A stretch of DNA of 64,000 bases from Mactra quadrangularis. Taxonomy: Eukaryota > Mollusca > Bivalvia > Venerida > Mactridae. The stretch spans positions 18,218,403 through 18,282,402 of the forward strand of contig CM046303.1 in assembly GCA_025267735.1 (NCBI GenBank), written 5' to 3'. Position 1 is the first letter of the stretch, and each line of letters begins with the position of its first letter. The position numbers and the translations under genes were made by a program. The notes beneath the pieces were generated by a model. The model was not told where the DNA came from. It did no database searches and was given only the letters and a program-made list of their open reading frames with translations. Of the stretch, positions 28,401-39,000 are shown piece by piece.

Positions 28401-31400
28401 ATATAGGTCTGAGGTTATAAAACTTAACAAATGTCCTCTGAACTTAAACTTACTATTTTTATTCTCAAGCTACTCTCTTTCTGTGGTGTGGCCATGAGTT
28501 AATTCATTGATGTATGAAATCAGTTGAATTTTTTTGAAGTTTTGAAATATAATTATTATCTTATTCTCAACATTTCTTTGAAACAAAACTGAGTGTTAAG
28601 CACAGAATCAGAACATTCATATGTCTTATACCCTCAAACACAATATTTGAGATAAAACAGTATAATATTCATATTCACATCAGTATCACCTAGCTCATGC
28701 TTCACAAAATTTCCCATAGTGAGATTGGTCTCATCTACATTGGTAATATCTTTGTGTCTGTAATTTATTAGATTGATTTATTTGTTTTGTCTCATCATTA
28801 AGATGTGAGATGTGTCTCATATAGTTTGTTTAGATATTTTCTGTGCTATGTTAAAAGAATATGATATTTTGTTGAAAATTTGCCATTAAGAGTTTGCCAT
28901 TTGGGAGAAATTTTGTGAAGCATTCTTGAACTCTATAATGAACTCAAATATTGTTGCCAAGGAGATTTATATATATTTTGCACTGGGTGAAATTGTATTT
29001 ATATGATTTGTATAACTAATATATTCAATGTTTCTATTTTACAGAAAGAAAGTGATGACTTTGATATACAACAATTACATGAGATAAACTGGTTTGTTGG
29101 TAATCTTACCACACCAGCTAATCTCTTCCATGCTCTGAGAAGACAAATATATCTACCATTCAGAAAACCTGTAAGTTTTGATTTTTTTCTCTTTATTCTT
29201 ATTATATTGTATCTACAACTTTATCAATCGACATAATTTGGAACTCTAATTAATGGGTTCTTTCATCCTTCTTTCACCAAAAGTAATAAGCATGAAATAT
29301 CAAAGTGTGGGTACCTGAGGGGGCAAAGGGCTGACTAGCAATATGTTTAGCAAACTGGCCACTGAGTGGGCCTATTGTCTCCTTCTTACCAGAGTGTGTC
29401 ATTTATTCATCTATTGGTAAACATCATACATATACATTGCAATGATTAGTTGTCTAGTACCTCTATCGTTGGCAACCACAGTACTTTCTTCCGTTACTCT
29501 CCATATGTACCATTGGCAATTTGACTGGCAAAATCTTATTTTCAAGAATATGCATGAGACAGGGGAGACTAATCTTTTTCCAATGAAATCACATGTTACA
29601 ATTAAATACTCTTCAATAACAATGACGTCATACTGCGATTTACTTACTTAAAATAGAGAGCAACGCACATGTTTATTTTCTCATTTTGAATGGTAAACGA
29701 AACCTTAGATATAAAACGTAATTTCATTGGCTAGTTTTCCGCAGTGGTTTCCTTGCGGAACCAATGAAACTGCCTCATTAATTATTCATGATTACGAGAT
29801 TTTCCTAACCAAATGGCCGACGGTACATAATGCAGCATAGCGGAGTAATGTATCGTGGGATAACCAACAATGTAGTTCCTCCAGAATCTTACATATTTAT
29901 TTTCTTACAGCTGGTATTGATGACACCTAAAAGTTTACTACGTTTACCTGAGGCTCGTTCTCCATTTAGTGAAATGGTTGAAGGTACATCATTTCAACGT
30001 ATGTATCCAGATACAGGTAAAGCTGCACAGAACCCTGCTGGTGTCAAGAAACTTATATTCTGTTCTGGTAAAGTCTACTATGATTTGGTTAAAGAAAGAG
30101 AAAAGATGGACATGGAATCTACTATTGCCATTGCTAGAGTTGAACAGGTGAGTTTTGTTTTTTAAGTAAATGGGGGCTTATAATTATAATAGTTCACATG
30201 AGAATGCAGTGCTCATGGTTAGCCATTTTGGTTGGTTGGTTCATTTAGTACAGTAGCAACATATATAACCATTTAGGTAATGGGCCAGCATTATATCTAT
30301 AAAGATTGCAAAATTTGTCCTTCACTGATATTCAATTGTTCACATACTAAATAGCCTGAATTTGACACAGAGAAACACGTTATGCAATACCCTACTTATG
30401 TAATTCTAGTTTTTTCCCATTTGTATCATTAAAAAAGTGAAAACTGCATTTATTTTAGTAAGAATATGCAGTCTTTTGTATGTCCTGAAGTGGAGGCAAA
30501 GTTCTATCTTTCCACAATGGAAACACATTGATTTAAACGCTTATAGATGTCATCAAAATTACATCACCAAGAATTACTTGTGCACTAAGTGTTTGAAAAG
30601 TTATAACACTTAAATTCACTTATTAAAGGAAGGGGCTGTTGCAAAAATCTTAAAGTATACTTCAACATGCAGGCTACAAAATGATGCAAAGGGAGAGCAT
30701 GCAGACTAGATTAGTCATCTATTTGTAATCAAGAAAACGTCAGAAAAGGAAGTCATGCAGCTGTCAGAATAATATTATCATCTATTATTAATTTCTATTT
30801 TATTCTACTCTTTAAATTTTCAGATATCACCATTCCCCTTTGACTTGGTGAAAGAAGAAGTATTAAAATATCCTGGCTGTAGATTAGCTTGGGTACAAGA
30901 AGAACATAAAAATATGGGAGCTTGGTTCTATGTAGAACCTCGTATGAGAACTGTTCTCAGAAAAATAGCTAGTACTGATCCCAGTTTGGCAGATATGGCA
31001 TTTAAAAAGTTTGAGTTAGTATCATTTTAGTTTGATTAGTTATATTTCTTAGTTGTTGTTTTTTTTTCAATTATAAAACTGAGCAGATTTATTTTTATAC
31101 TCCGAGTATAAGCATGATTTCTTGGTCAGTTGGTTTCTGGACATTAATTTTCAAAGCAAATATATAAAGCATTGCATTGAAATGTTAGGTGCCTTTATAT
31201 TAAGTCTCAAAACACAGGACAAGTTTGGAAAACATGGGAATAAAATCTATTACTTGGTCACCTTGACACAGTATCAGTTTTTGTTGTGGTATTTTATTCA
31301 TATAGAGGAAACGGACTATTTTGATGGAGTTGCTAACCCTCAAGATTTTTTCTGTTTCAGTATATGTCTGCATGTGGTGTTTTGTTATATTAACTTCAAT

Positions 31401-31985
31401 TTTTGGCAAAGCACAATGTGACCTGGCACTGTGGTTTTATCTTGACACAAGTTCTTTTACGCCTGAATAATTGATTATCACAGTTGTTAGATGACAAATG
31501 TTTTAAACATGAAGTTTCTATAATATCATTCATGTTGTGACAGTTAAGAAGAAACACTATATTTATTGAATATGACTTTTAATAAACAAGAAAAAACACC
31601 CTATAGTTATTGAATATGACTATAAACAAGTTGTCTATTTAATAACAACAATGTGTTGGTTATTATAGTCCTACCACTCTATTGTCTTTGAACATATTGT
31701 TGCATTAACATAGGATGTATGTTCTTATCCTAGGGAACAGATTATCAAAAACCTATTTTAGTCCTAAATCCTTTTACACTGGAATAAAAATAAGATTTTT
31801 GATAAAATGCTTCCTTGGTAATGAAGTTTAGTTCTCAATCATCATAAATTGTTACATTAATTTCTTGTATTTATATTTTCAGATACATTGGACGTTATCC
31901 GTCTGCTGCCTCAGCCACTGGTAACAAGAGTAAACATTTATGGGAGTTCTCTGAATTCATGAAACATGCTATGTCTCTTACCTAG
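1366..31985 (+). CDS. OGDH: 2-oxoglutarate dehydrogenase E1 (OGDH), 17 exons, 5' end missing
   Basis: Gene span. The exons encode 874 residues of the thiamine-diphosphate-dependent E1 subunit of the mitochondrial 2-oxoglutarate dehydrogenase complex, which decarboxylates 2-oxoglutarate and passes succinyl to the E2 lipoyl domain in the TCA cycle. Exons: 1366-1447, 9923-10023, 14014-14168, 15637-15783, 16338-16608, 17372-17500, 17976-18155, 18646-18798, 20489-20708, 21166-21316, 21814-21941, 22360-22538, 23273-23344, 29045-29170, 29911-30147, 30824-31014, 31883-31985. All junctions are AG/GT and all phases match. Recognisable blocks in order are [152 protein letters not shown] and [12 protein letters not shown]. 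The mitochondrial leader and N-terminal exons lie before the window. No frameshift or internal stop was found. OGDHL or DHTKD1 are alternatives; the sequence is much closer to OGDH/OGDHL, and invertebrates normally have one such gene. Confidence 0.97.
2855..3166 (+). repeat. tRNA-derived SINE, full length
   Basis: The head shows a box A-like ggctatctcagttggtagcg and a box B-like gggtttggttcccgggc, about 35 bp apart. A ~230-bp body follows, then the tail ggcgttaaacccaacaaaaa. The same tail occurs near 35140, and inverted at 20811, 55411 and 60590. The head may still have internal RNA polymerase III promoter function; this is inferred. Confidence 0.85.
4140..4436 (+). repeat. tRNA-derived SINE, second family
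   Basis: The head has tagcgcagttggtagtgcg (box A) and aggttggaatcccacc (box B). The body differs from the 2855 copy and contains tatggagaagtttctggcc and gtccaggaaagctaggttag. It matches the headless copy at 34948-35170. The tail is ggcattaaaaacc plus an A-rich run. Confidence 0.82.
7380..7578. repeat. degenerate ~30-bp tandem repeat
   Basis: About six imperfect units built on 'ttgttgccat..taatgcattatttg', each roughly 28-35 bp, in pure intron sequence. The overlapping frames at 7191-7601 and 7275-7496 are by-products of this repeat. Confidence 0.55.
8023..8752. repeat. dispersed repeat with ~160-175-bp internal subrepeats
   Basis: It opens with tagctcgactttatg and a short GC-richer segment (ctactcgccccggtgtcc). 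Three good copies and one poor copy of a subrepeat follow, marked by 'acttcaaactttaaatatat' near 8161, 8334 and 8495. It closes with taagtcgagcatgctgtctc. The gctcgact words at the two ends are inverted relative to each other, suggesting a transposable unit. Confidence 0.65.
9923..10023 (+). CDS. OGDH: OGDH exon b
   Basis: Acceptor tttcag, donor gtaata. It enters in phase 1 and leaves in phase 0. It reads [19 protein letters not shown] then [15 protein letters not shown], matching the ESDLDKVF..TTFIGGQ..LPLREII block of OGDH. Confidence 0.95.
10098..11295. mobile_element. non-autonomous hAT-type DNA transposon
   Basis: The ends are inverted: cagggaccaggga at the left and cctggtccctg at the right, with further subterminal inverted match (ttcgccg / cggcgat). 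Perfect 8-bp direct repeats CACTTGAG flank it at 10090-10097 and 11296-11303, as expected for hAT insertion. Subterminal 'atcggtccaaa' words occur at both ends, as in hAT transposase-binding arrays. No transposase frame is present, so it is a 1.2-kb derivative. It is GC-richer than the surrounding intron. Confidence 0.88.
11394..12452. mobile_element. decayed DNA transposon-like element
   Basis: The left end begins tagggatggcaacgagtatc and carries repeated gagtactcgatcg and taatcgagtactcgg words. The right part has the inverse-related gtgtactcgatcgg and gagtactagagtattgg. The ends are thus rich in inverted CGAGTACTCG-like motifs, but no clean target duplication was found. The interior frames (11461-11700, 12096-12308) show no known domain. 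Confidence 0.5.
14014..14168 (+). CDS. OGDH: OGDH exon c
   Basis: Acceptor tttcag, donor gtaaga. It enters in phase 0 and leaves in phase 2. It reads [16 protein letters not shown], then [10 protein letters not shown] and [15 protein letters not shown], the conserved [12 protein letters not shown] block. Confidence 0.97.
14196..14580 (+). repeat. dispersed ~390-bp repeat, copy 1
   Basis: From ttatcccatgatgcattac to about atagtactgtggttg. The reverse complement of 29469-29864 matches along its length; shared words include ggccatttggttaggaaaat, aaaccactg(t/c)ggaaaa and aaaatgagaaaataaacatg. It lies in the intron just after OGDH exon c. Confidence 0.8.
15637..15783 (+). CDS. OGDH: OGDH exon d
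   Basis: Acceptor ttgcag, donor gtaaga. It enters and leaves in phase 2 (147 nt). It reads [19 protein letters not shown], then [13 protein letters not shown] and VIGMPHR; the last is completed by the next exon to GMPHRGRLNV. Confidence 0.97.
16338..16608 (+). CDS. OGDH: OGDH exon e
   Basis: Acceptor attacag; donor gttagt, a variant donor used three times in this gene. It encodes [55 protein letters not shown] and [13 protein letters not shown], and leaves in phase 0. Confidence 0.97.
16815..16880 (-). repeat. SINE fragment, reverse
   Basis: The reverse complement reads gagtactggt..gggtccaggatag..tgagctagcc, a short decayed piece of the 4140-type SINE body. Confidence 0.5.
17372..17500 (+). 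CDS. OGDH: OGDH exon f (ThDP-binding region)
   Basis: Acceptor tttcag, donor gttagt; 129 nt, phase 0 to 0. It encodes [30 protein letters not shown] and [18 protein letters not shown]...NNQ is the thiamine-diphosphate/metal-binding motif, completed by IGFTTDP in the next exon. Confidence 0.97.
17532..17835 (+). repeat. decayed SINE with poly-C run
   Basis: A C-rich run (about 17530-17546) is followed by a worn tRNA-like head with box B catgggttcaattcctggg and a body related to the 2855 SINE (atagggcagttgtcagc). The 3' tail is lost. Confidence 0.65.
17976..18155 (+). CDS. OGDH: OGDH exon g
   Basis: Acceptor tacag, donor gtaggt; 180 nt, phase 0 to 0. It encodes [38 protein letters not shown] and [18 protein letters not shown]. 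Confidence 0.97.
18646..18798 (+). CDS. OGDH: OGDH exon h
   Basis: Acceptor tctag, donor gtaata; 153 nt, phase 0 to 0. It encodes [38 protein letters not shown] and a helical segment ending TQQEYE. Confidence 0.97.
18876..19085 (+). repeat. tRNA-derived SINE, third (Leu/Ser-like head)
   Basis: The head gggcgtggccgagcagttac and box B-like gtttgaatcccatcc indicate a type II (long variable arm) tRNA ancestor. The body contains cagtactgggggaccagg. A worn relative lies at 22893-23195. Confidence 0.7.
20489..20708 (+). CDS. OGDH: OGDH exon i
   Basis: Acceptor attaaag, donor gtaagt; phase 0 to 1. It encodes [49 protein letters not shown] and PPENFTIHN. WLDSPWxGFF is a family signature. Confidence 0.97.
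20804..21030 (-). repeat. 5'-truncated SINE
   Basis: On the minus strand it ends with the ...gctacagcgtcaaacccagc tail (plus-strand gctgggtttgacgctgtagc). It shares the 2855-family body (gacaactgccctacatgatt) and lacks the tRNA head. A short (AG)n run lies near 20981-20994. Confidence 0.75.
21166..21316 (+). CDS. OGDH: OGDH exon j
   Basis: Acceptor tgcag, donor gtatag; phase 1 to 2. It encodes [34 protein letters not shown] and [28 protein letters not shown] is diagnostic of this E1 family. Confidence 0.97.
21814..21941 (+). CDS. OGDH: OGDH exon k
   Basis: Acceptor ttgcag, donor gtaagt; phase 2 to 1. It encodes [37 protein letters not shown] and GVLG. Confidence 0.97.
22360..22538 (+). CDS. 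OGDH: OGDH exon l
   Basis: Acceptor tttcag, donor gtaagt; phase 1 to 0. It encodes [36 protein letters not shown] and [15 protein letters not shown], the core of the second (transketolase-type pyrimidine-binding) domain. Confidence 0.97.
22893..23195 (+). repeat. decayed tRNA-derived SINE
   Basis: A worn relative of the 18876 element: gggcatggcttagtagtaat head, box B-like ggttcaactcccatg, and an aagtaagtaaaaaatgtcc end. Similarity is low but collinear. Confidence 0.55.
23273..23344 (+). CDS. OGDH: OGDH exon m
   Basis: Acceptor ctatag, donor gtaagt; 72 nt, phase 0 to 0. It encodes [19 protein letters not shown] then [13 protein letters not shown] is invariant in the family. Confidence 0.96.
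23345..29044 (+). other. 5.7-kb OGDH intron
   Basis: AT-rich intron. It contains a MITE-like element (26861-27124), a degenerate segment near 25730-25880 and an unexplained minus-strand open frame at 23988-24227. No other exon-like signal was recognised. Confidence 0.65.
26861..27124. mobile_element. short MITE-like repeat
   Basis: The left end tatacccccgcttcgaagaa and the right end ttggcgggggtatcactag form an inverted pair around tacccccgc. The interior is rich in cgtgcgtgcgtccgtc words, GC-richer than the flanks, and has no coding content. Confidence 0.65.
29045..29170 (+). CDS. OGDH: OGDH exon n
   Basis: Acceptor ttacag, donor gtaagt; 126 nt, phase 0 to 0. It encodes [36 protein letters not shown] and LPFRKP. 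Confidence 0.96.
29469..29864 (-). repeat. dispersed ~390-bp repeat, copy 2 (inverted)
   Basis: Reverse-complement partner of 14196-14580. On the plus strand it runs from ggcaaccacagtactttctt to tgtatcgtgggataacc. It holds a palindromic tgacgtca and several ccaat/attgg words. It ends about 46 bp before OGDH exon o. Confidence 0.8.
29911..30147 (+). CDS. OGDH: OGDH exon o
   Basis: Acceptor ttacag, donor gtgagt; 237 nt, phase 0 to 0. It encodes [55 protein letters not shown] and IAIARVEQ. Confidence 0.97.
30824..31014 (+). CDS. OGDH: OGDH exon p
   Basis: Acceptor tttcag; donor gttagt, chosen over nearby options because it alone gives phase 2 into the last exon. It encodes [37 protein letters not shown] and RMRTVLRKI, then a longer linker than in vertebrate OGDH. 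Confidence 0.95.
31883..31985 (+). CDS. OGDH: OGDH terminal exon
   Basis: Acceptor tttcag. It reads [18 protein letters not shown] then [15 protein letters not shown] and stops at TAG (31983-31985). The GRxPSAxxATG block is the usual OGDH C-terminal signature. Confidence 0.96.
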
Positions 31986-34160
31986 ATTAGTGTTTGAAGT
32001 TTTCTACAAAAATATTGGAGAAAAAACAATAAACATACATAATTACCTATATATAAACTTTTAACATCAGGGATATTTCTCGATTTTTTAAAGGGACGGG
32101 GAATTTACTTGATTCAGAAATACAGAAAATCATCTTTTGTAGATTTGGAAGAAAATATTTGTTCTGTAATGTTTTATTTTCTAGGAATTATTTTATTGTT
32201 GACAAAATGAAATAAATCTTGTTATTTTGTTGATGTATGTCTGTGTTTAAATTGATTATAGACAATTAAAAGAGGAGTTACTAAATGTTTGTTTTCACCT
32301 GGTGATTTAAGGTTTGATTGTTTATGTTATACACATGTATTTAGATGCCAATATTAAATAGTTTAATCCTGTGATGTTATTTTTTGTTTCATTTCAACAT
32401 TTTTTTATCTATTAAGGGCTCAACATTAAAGGTGATCCTATTGCCTATAGCCGGTTATCCAACTGGGCAATCTAGTTTAAAAATTAATTTTTAGCCGTGT
32501 CAATTTTGTATTTATAATGTATCACCTTGATAATAAAATTTTAGATGAACATGTATGGTATAATCAATACACAATAGACTCCAAATGTTTTTTAGTTTCC
32601 TATCAATTCTTCACTATCAATCACTTAGTACATGTATCGTCAAATTAATGAGAAATTAGATGCATCATCAACACCTTGTTGAAAATGGCCTTTTATTTAT
32701 TTTATCTGCCTTGAGAAAATTTGCTCCATTTTTGTATACCCATCCATCAATGTTATGTATGTTTAAATGTCTGTTCAACAGCTTGTATTTTTTCGTAATT
32801 TTAAGTCAGTCTCAAGAAATCATAATACATATACCATAAAAGACAAGAAAACACTAAAAAAATTTGGCAGGATTTTATTTATTTTTGAATATTTGGATAT
32901 GGATTAAACTTCCAGATCTATTTTTCACAGTCGGTGAGAACTATTTCATCATGACAGCATTATATTTCTCCTAGATCTGACTTGCGTTCTTGTCTTGTCT
33001 TGTCCATTCTATTTGTCACATTGTTCATTTTGTTACTATATGTTTGTCCTACAGTTGTCTCCCCTCTTCCACATTTAGCATTGTGTTTGTTTAAACAGAT
33101 TTTGTACATAAGAAAAAACCGGTTATAGTCTAATTAAATAGCATTTTGATTTAAGTTAACTTTTTTTGTTTTACCTACATGTTTGTACATGTATAAGCAA
33201 TTGGATAAGAATGGACAGATTTTTATAATTCTATGATACATTTTATATTCAAGTTATGGAGTAAGTTTAACTTCCACAGATTTTTTGTATATTTTTTTCG
33301 TCTTTACAATTTAGTGATAGCTTTCTGGTATTGGGTATTTTTATTTTATCTTTTTTCTAAATTTTTGTTGAACCTATCACCAGCAGATCTTCACATTATT
33401 GGCAGCCTGATTGGCTTTACCTATTGTTTCTTTGTTAACTATGTTAAATTTTTTATAATGTGCCCTTGTAACTTGTTTATTCAAACTCTCCTGTTGCTAT
33501 GTTGAATAGGGCTTGATTTAACAAGCATGTAACTGAAGTGCCAACCATATTCTTCAATTTTAATTCATGGTAGCTTGTTTTACACTTGTTGTAGAAATTA
33601 TTTTGAGATAAAAAGCAAGATTTCTTTACTTGGCTATTCATGAAGATGTTTGTTCTAAATTTTCTTCAATGATGGGGATTAGGGATTGCATTCATGCAGA
33701 ATTTTCTTCCTAAATTTATATGTCTGTATGTAGTATAGATTAATTAAAAAAATCTTGTCTACCTGTATTTTGTCTCCATATAAGTTAATACCAATTTAAA
33801 CTTCTTGCTTGCATATTTGCTTATATTTTATCAAGGGACATTGGTCTTGGTGATATTTGCTTAGAAAGATTTTTGTTAACTACTTATACTGAAAACTTTG
33901 CTTGCCCTGATGTAAAAATAAATATGTAAATACATTTGTACAATGGTCTGTTATTATTATATAAAATACTTGGACACTGCAGTGAATTTTGTATTGATTG
34001 GATTTTTTAGTTTGTAAAATTGATAATTTTCTGTTAATGTTTCATGTGTTGATATGAAATGTTTAGAAATTATAAATTTTACCTGTTTTATACACATTTG
34101 ACTGCTATTTATTGAATTTTAGAAATAAATTTTCATGCTGTTACGAGAATGAATGATAAA
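31986..34160 (+). other. probable OGDH 3' UTR with several poly(A) signals
   Basis: Non-coding sequence after the stop. AATAAA hexamers lie at 32028-32033, 32211-32216, 33917-33922 and 34124-34129, so short and long 3' UTR forms are possible. Which site is used cannot be read from sequence. A repeat-like stretch with ggttatccaactgggcaatc lies near 32450-32475. Confidence 0.55.
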
Positions 34161-36070
34161 ATTATTGTCGTGTTTTGTTGTTTATTTTACCTCACTTGAA
34201 CCAACATTTATAGACCTCCAAAGTGTATACAGTGCCATCCAAAATTACCATATGACTTGTAAAAACTGGTTTTTCATATACATGACTAGTTTACATGTGT
34301 ACAATTAAATTTTATTTTAGATATACATGTGTATTTACACATTAGGTTAGTTATAATGGATTGTAACATTTGAAATATTATACTTTATACAATTGTAATC
34401 ATTAAACATGTTTAATTTTCAAGTATTGACAATAAATTAAAACAAATAATAACACTTATAAAAGTGTAAAGGTAATTATGGAGGGCCCTGTATGTTTTAC
34501 CCATAGTGTTAATGTTAAATTCTGACCAATCTTATACTGATACTGGGAACATGAAACCAATTTTTTAAAGCTTAAACTTAAGCATGGAAGAAGGTCAAAT
34601 TTTTGTAAATCCTGATATTTTAGGATTTTACCTGCTTTTATTTTAAAAAAAGATAGTTTCTAATACTGAACTTCAAAGTCCTGATAACTTCCATCCATGA
34701 TCTGTATCTCTCTCATTGTAAAATAACTGTAACTATCATTGTTTTAAAGATTAAGGACACTCTTAGGTTTGTAAGAGTTGAAATCCTGACAAAAAATTCT
34801 TTTTTTTTATCTTTTCTCGCTTAAATCATTGTCAGATTTCTTAAAACACAGACAAATATAACACAACAGATATATCTATCTTGTACATACTACCAATAAT
34901 CTGAGAAAGTTATAGATATGAAATTCTAGTGTGCACAACCTCAGATATACCTTTCCATGAAAATTTGACAATAATGTCTATTTTCCTCCATTAATAAGGT
35001 ATATGGAGAAGTTTCCAGCCTTGTGGAAGGGTAGATGAGTACTGGTTATAGACAAGTGTCCAGGAAAGCTAGGTTAGGTGTGTTGGATGCTGTAAAATTG
35101 CGCAGGACTCCATTATATGACTTATACAATGTGTTGCTACGGTGTTAAACCCAACAAAATAAATAAATACTATTAGAATGGTCACATTGTTTCATATTGA
35201 CAGGAGACAGATTAACACTGAAGAGGATCAGTTGTCTATTGGTAGGATGCAAGCTTAGAGAACAAAAGGCCCAAGTCTAAATCCCATTGTGACCATAATC
35301 AATTTACCTGCTTATAGGCATTTTTGTGACCAGAGAGAATATCACCGAAGACTGTACAGTTAGCTGAACATGCAAATGGTAGCAGATTTAAACCAACCTT
35401 CATTAATTACACTTCATTTAACTGATAGATTTTGCATGAACAACAGTACTGTTGTATTTGTATACAAGGTTTGAATGTTATAGTCTAGACTTTAAATAGT
35501 ATTTTTACTTAATATAAGTAATTGTATAAGGGGAAATGTTTAGTTTACACATTTAACTGCATGAAGCTTGCGAGCTAAAAAGGCAAATTAAATGCACTGT
35601 TTATGAGCTCTAGGTTATATTTTTCAAACAAAACCAGCTCCACATCAGATCAAATCCCATTGTAAACCAGCATCATTTCTTTAGAACATTGATTGTCTAG
35701 TTGATAAGGTAGCTAACTTGTGTCACTGTTACCCCTAACTGATATAGTCTCATAGGTTCAAGAACAGCTACAAAAACTTTTTTATGCACGCAAATAGACA
35801 TGCTGCAATGAAAATGAGTGGAAGTCTAGTACTGGTGAATTACAGGAATTATTGTTAGTTGACTTCTCTATCGCATATGAACGACTCTAGACTGTTGAAA
35901 AAGGGTAATAAAACAGATTCTAACCCATTACCATTTGTTTCAAGTAATGGTGCATCCTAGGAGTGATGGTTAAGTGTGTTGTCTAATTCACATGCCATGG
36001 GTCAAACTGTAGAAATGGGGCATAAAACAAACAGAAACAATCATTAAAAATATTAACACAAATCCAGATT
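34161..36070. other. OGDH-peflin convergent intergenic region
   Basis: Separates two genes that end toward each other. It contains a headless SINE (34948-35170). I see no exon or promoter element here. Confidence 0.5.
34948..35170 (+). repeat. 5'-truncated SINE
   Basis: The body is nearly collinear with the 4140 SINE (atatggagaagtttccagcc, gtccaggaaagctaggttag). It ends with the cggtgttaaacccaac tail and an A-rich run, linking that family to the 2855-type tail. Confidence 0.8.
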
Positions 36071-39000
36071 TAATTTCATCATTTATTTATTATCTCTGAT
36101 AATACAAGTACAAAAATCAAATACCAATAGTATTTTAAATTTGATATGAGTAATAATAATACATTATATAACGCCTAAAGCACTCACAAAGTCAAAATCA
36201 ATGTAATTCTAAACAGGCATACCTTAAATACTAGAATGTACATGTATTTCAAGTAAAGAAATATACAACTTAGGCTTACATACGTAACCAGATCAAAATA
36301 AGCAATTTATTTAATAAATTGATACATAATTATCATACAACTCAAACAGTAAATAATAGAAATAACTAGGGCCTAAAGCTGTAAAACTTGCAAACAATGT
36401 CCATGCTAAAAATCAGTACCTTTCTTAGATTATTTCTTTGTAGGAACTGGAATTGAAACACGTAATAAATAAATAAATTAATTAAAAGCAGTGTAAAAAT
36501 ATTTCTATAAAACTTAGATTAAGAACTTAATTTTATGTTTTACTGAATTAAGCTTAAGAGTAAAAATTTAAGTTTTGAGCATGTAGTTAATTCACAAGCT
36601 TCATAGCCTTAGGGCCTGGTCACTGGACATGTAGATAAAAAATGAAAATAATATTTTAACACATCTATAAAAGATCATGTATAGCATAATGATTCCCAAT
36701 ATACATTATTTGCTTTATATATATATGTTTCTCCCTAATTTACAAAAATCACACTTGACAAAAAAAATGAGCACAATTTGTTTTAATGTTTTTAACATCC
36801 GACCCCAGATGTATAAATTCTAGCATATTCCAAATGAGGTTAATATAAAGCTATCATTCTTCGTTTAACAATTAAGCTTAAGTAATTAAGCACAAGAATT
36901 ACCCTCAATAAAATAACATGCAGTCTTGTCAGCAAAGTTACACTTGGCACTGAGGAAAATGTAGTACATTGTACATTAGGGTACAGGGGTAATAAGTTAT
37001 TAATGTGTACAATGCAAATATAAGGAATAAATAAATAAACATTTAATGGACAATTAATTTTTTATCATGGCTTGGATATAGAATGAGATTCCCTCATTCA
37101 CATGTAATTAGAGGTACAGATTTGCAGTCACAAATTGTGATCAACAATTAATAGAAATTAAAATTTGCATTAGAACAGAGCAATGCTTAAGGAGTCCTGA
37201 CAGATCCCCAACTAAAGATCACAGGGATTTCTCCCAAGTTTATGGGATCCTTGGAATCAAGAGACACTGAAAGTGCCAGACCTAGCTTCAATGTTGTTTT
37301 CAAGAGTACTTGTATGTGTTATATCGATGTAATACTTGAGCTTTTCCTGCTACAACATTTTATTCAACAAGATATTGTTTGGACACGGAATATTGCTAGA
37401 CTTTTATTGGCTGATTAATAGTCATAGTAAAGGTGTTACCATGATTCAACAGTAAATACTACAGCAGTGATATATAAACATAGTGTATACACAAAGCTGC
37501 TAGGGAGTATACACGTTTGTACATGTATTTCCTGGTTTTAAAAAACATTATCTACATAGGCCTTGATCTCTAATATACCTGTACAATGTTGAGCAATAAT
37601 AATAAATATCATCTCTTAGCACAATAACAATAGAATGAGCACTACTTGATACAATAATATTCTTAACAATATAGCATACAAAAACATAGAGAAATAATTG
37701 ACTTTATCTTGAACTCAAGTTCATGATATTATCCATGTATGTACAAAAAATCTCAGAGCACAAAATTAGCTCTGTTGTTCTAAGCCACACTAATAGTCTT
37801 TGCAAGTCTTAGCCACACTAATATTTATTGTAAGTTTGATATGGTTTGATGCCCCTTTTTAACTACTGGAATCATATTAGACAAACTGTTCTTTAAACCA
37901 TCTTTCCTAGAATTCACCATTCTCCTAATACAACAGCTTACATTCTAACATTATAAGTAATAGTCATTGGCTATGCTTGAACTCACAGACACTCTATTAG
38001 TGAAAGGGTATGAGGATTTCAAAAAAGCAATCTTAACCTCTTAACCACAAAGCAAAAAGTTTTATTGTTCCAATGTGACCCCCCCTAACATAAACATGAG
38101 AGCCAGATTGAGTATAGTGAAAAACAAAACCAATACAAAACTTTAATATACTGATATATTCAAGTATTCTCATGAAACTCTAGGAAGTCTTACTTCTATT
38201 GATCCACATGGACTCTCAGAGCAAGAAAAAATACATCAAGTCTGAAACTTTGGAATTCTTTCAATTGTAACCACAGATCACTACAGAAATGGCACAAAAT
38301 TGTATAATATTCATAATGAATTCATAAGTCTCCATGAACCTTCCACATTAAGGCTAACAGTCATTGATGAAAAAGGTTAACACAAATTGAAATTATATAT
38401 AAACAATTTCTCATGACAAAGATAATTACTTTAAGCAAAATCAATTTCTGATTATTAAATGCTTATGGTATACAATATTTAATACATTTATTATAATGAT
38501 GTGAAAGTTGAATATTTTCAAAATCAAGAAATTCATAAATTGGGTGAAAATAACTGTTATGTAATTTCTAAAAAAATCATAACTTCATCCTGAAAACTCT
38601 ATTTAGTACAATTTATAAACCATGATATAAAGTAACAAAATACAATCTGTATATAAAAGCACACATATAAGAGATGACACAAACACAGTTCAAGAATGTA
38701 TTCACATCAGACATTCAAACATGATTAGTACAAAAATTAAATAATTAGCACTATAAGCTCCAATCTTAGTCATTGTAAAGTTTCAACATTCGCTGTTCAC
38801 CATAGAGTGTACATTGTACACAGAACATCATGAAACTACACAAAAATTGATGATAATTTACAATGTTGTATTGTTCATTTTTTCTCAACTGTCAAAATAT
38901 GAATAATGTCACAACCATGGTCTTAAATTTGTGACTATCCCAAAGCATGTTTAATTTTTTGTTTTAACACAAACACATGTGCTGTGTAAGTTTTCCACAT

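Noticed and set aside
33233..33505. 90-codon hydrophobic plus-strand frame after OGDH
   Set aside because: T-rich 3' UTR sequence gives artificial Phe/Leu-rich frames; no signal of a separate gene.
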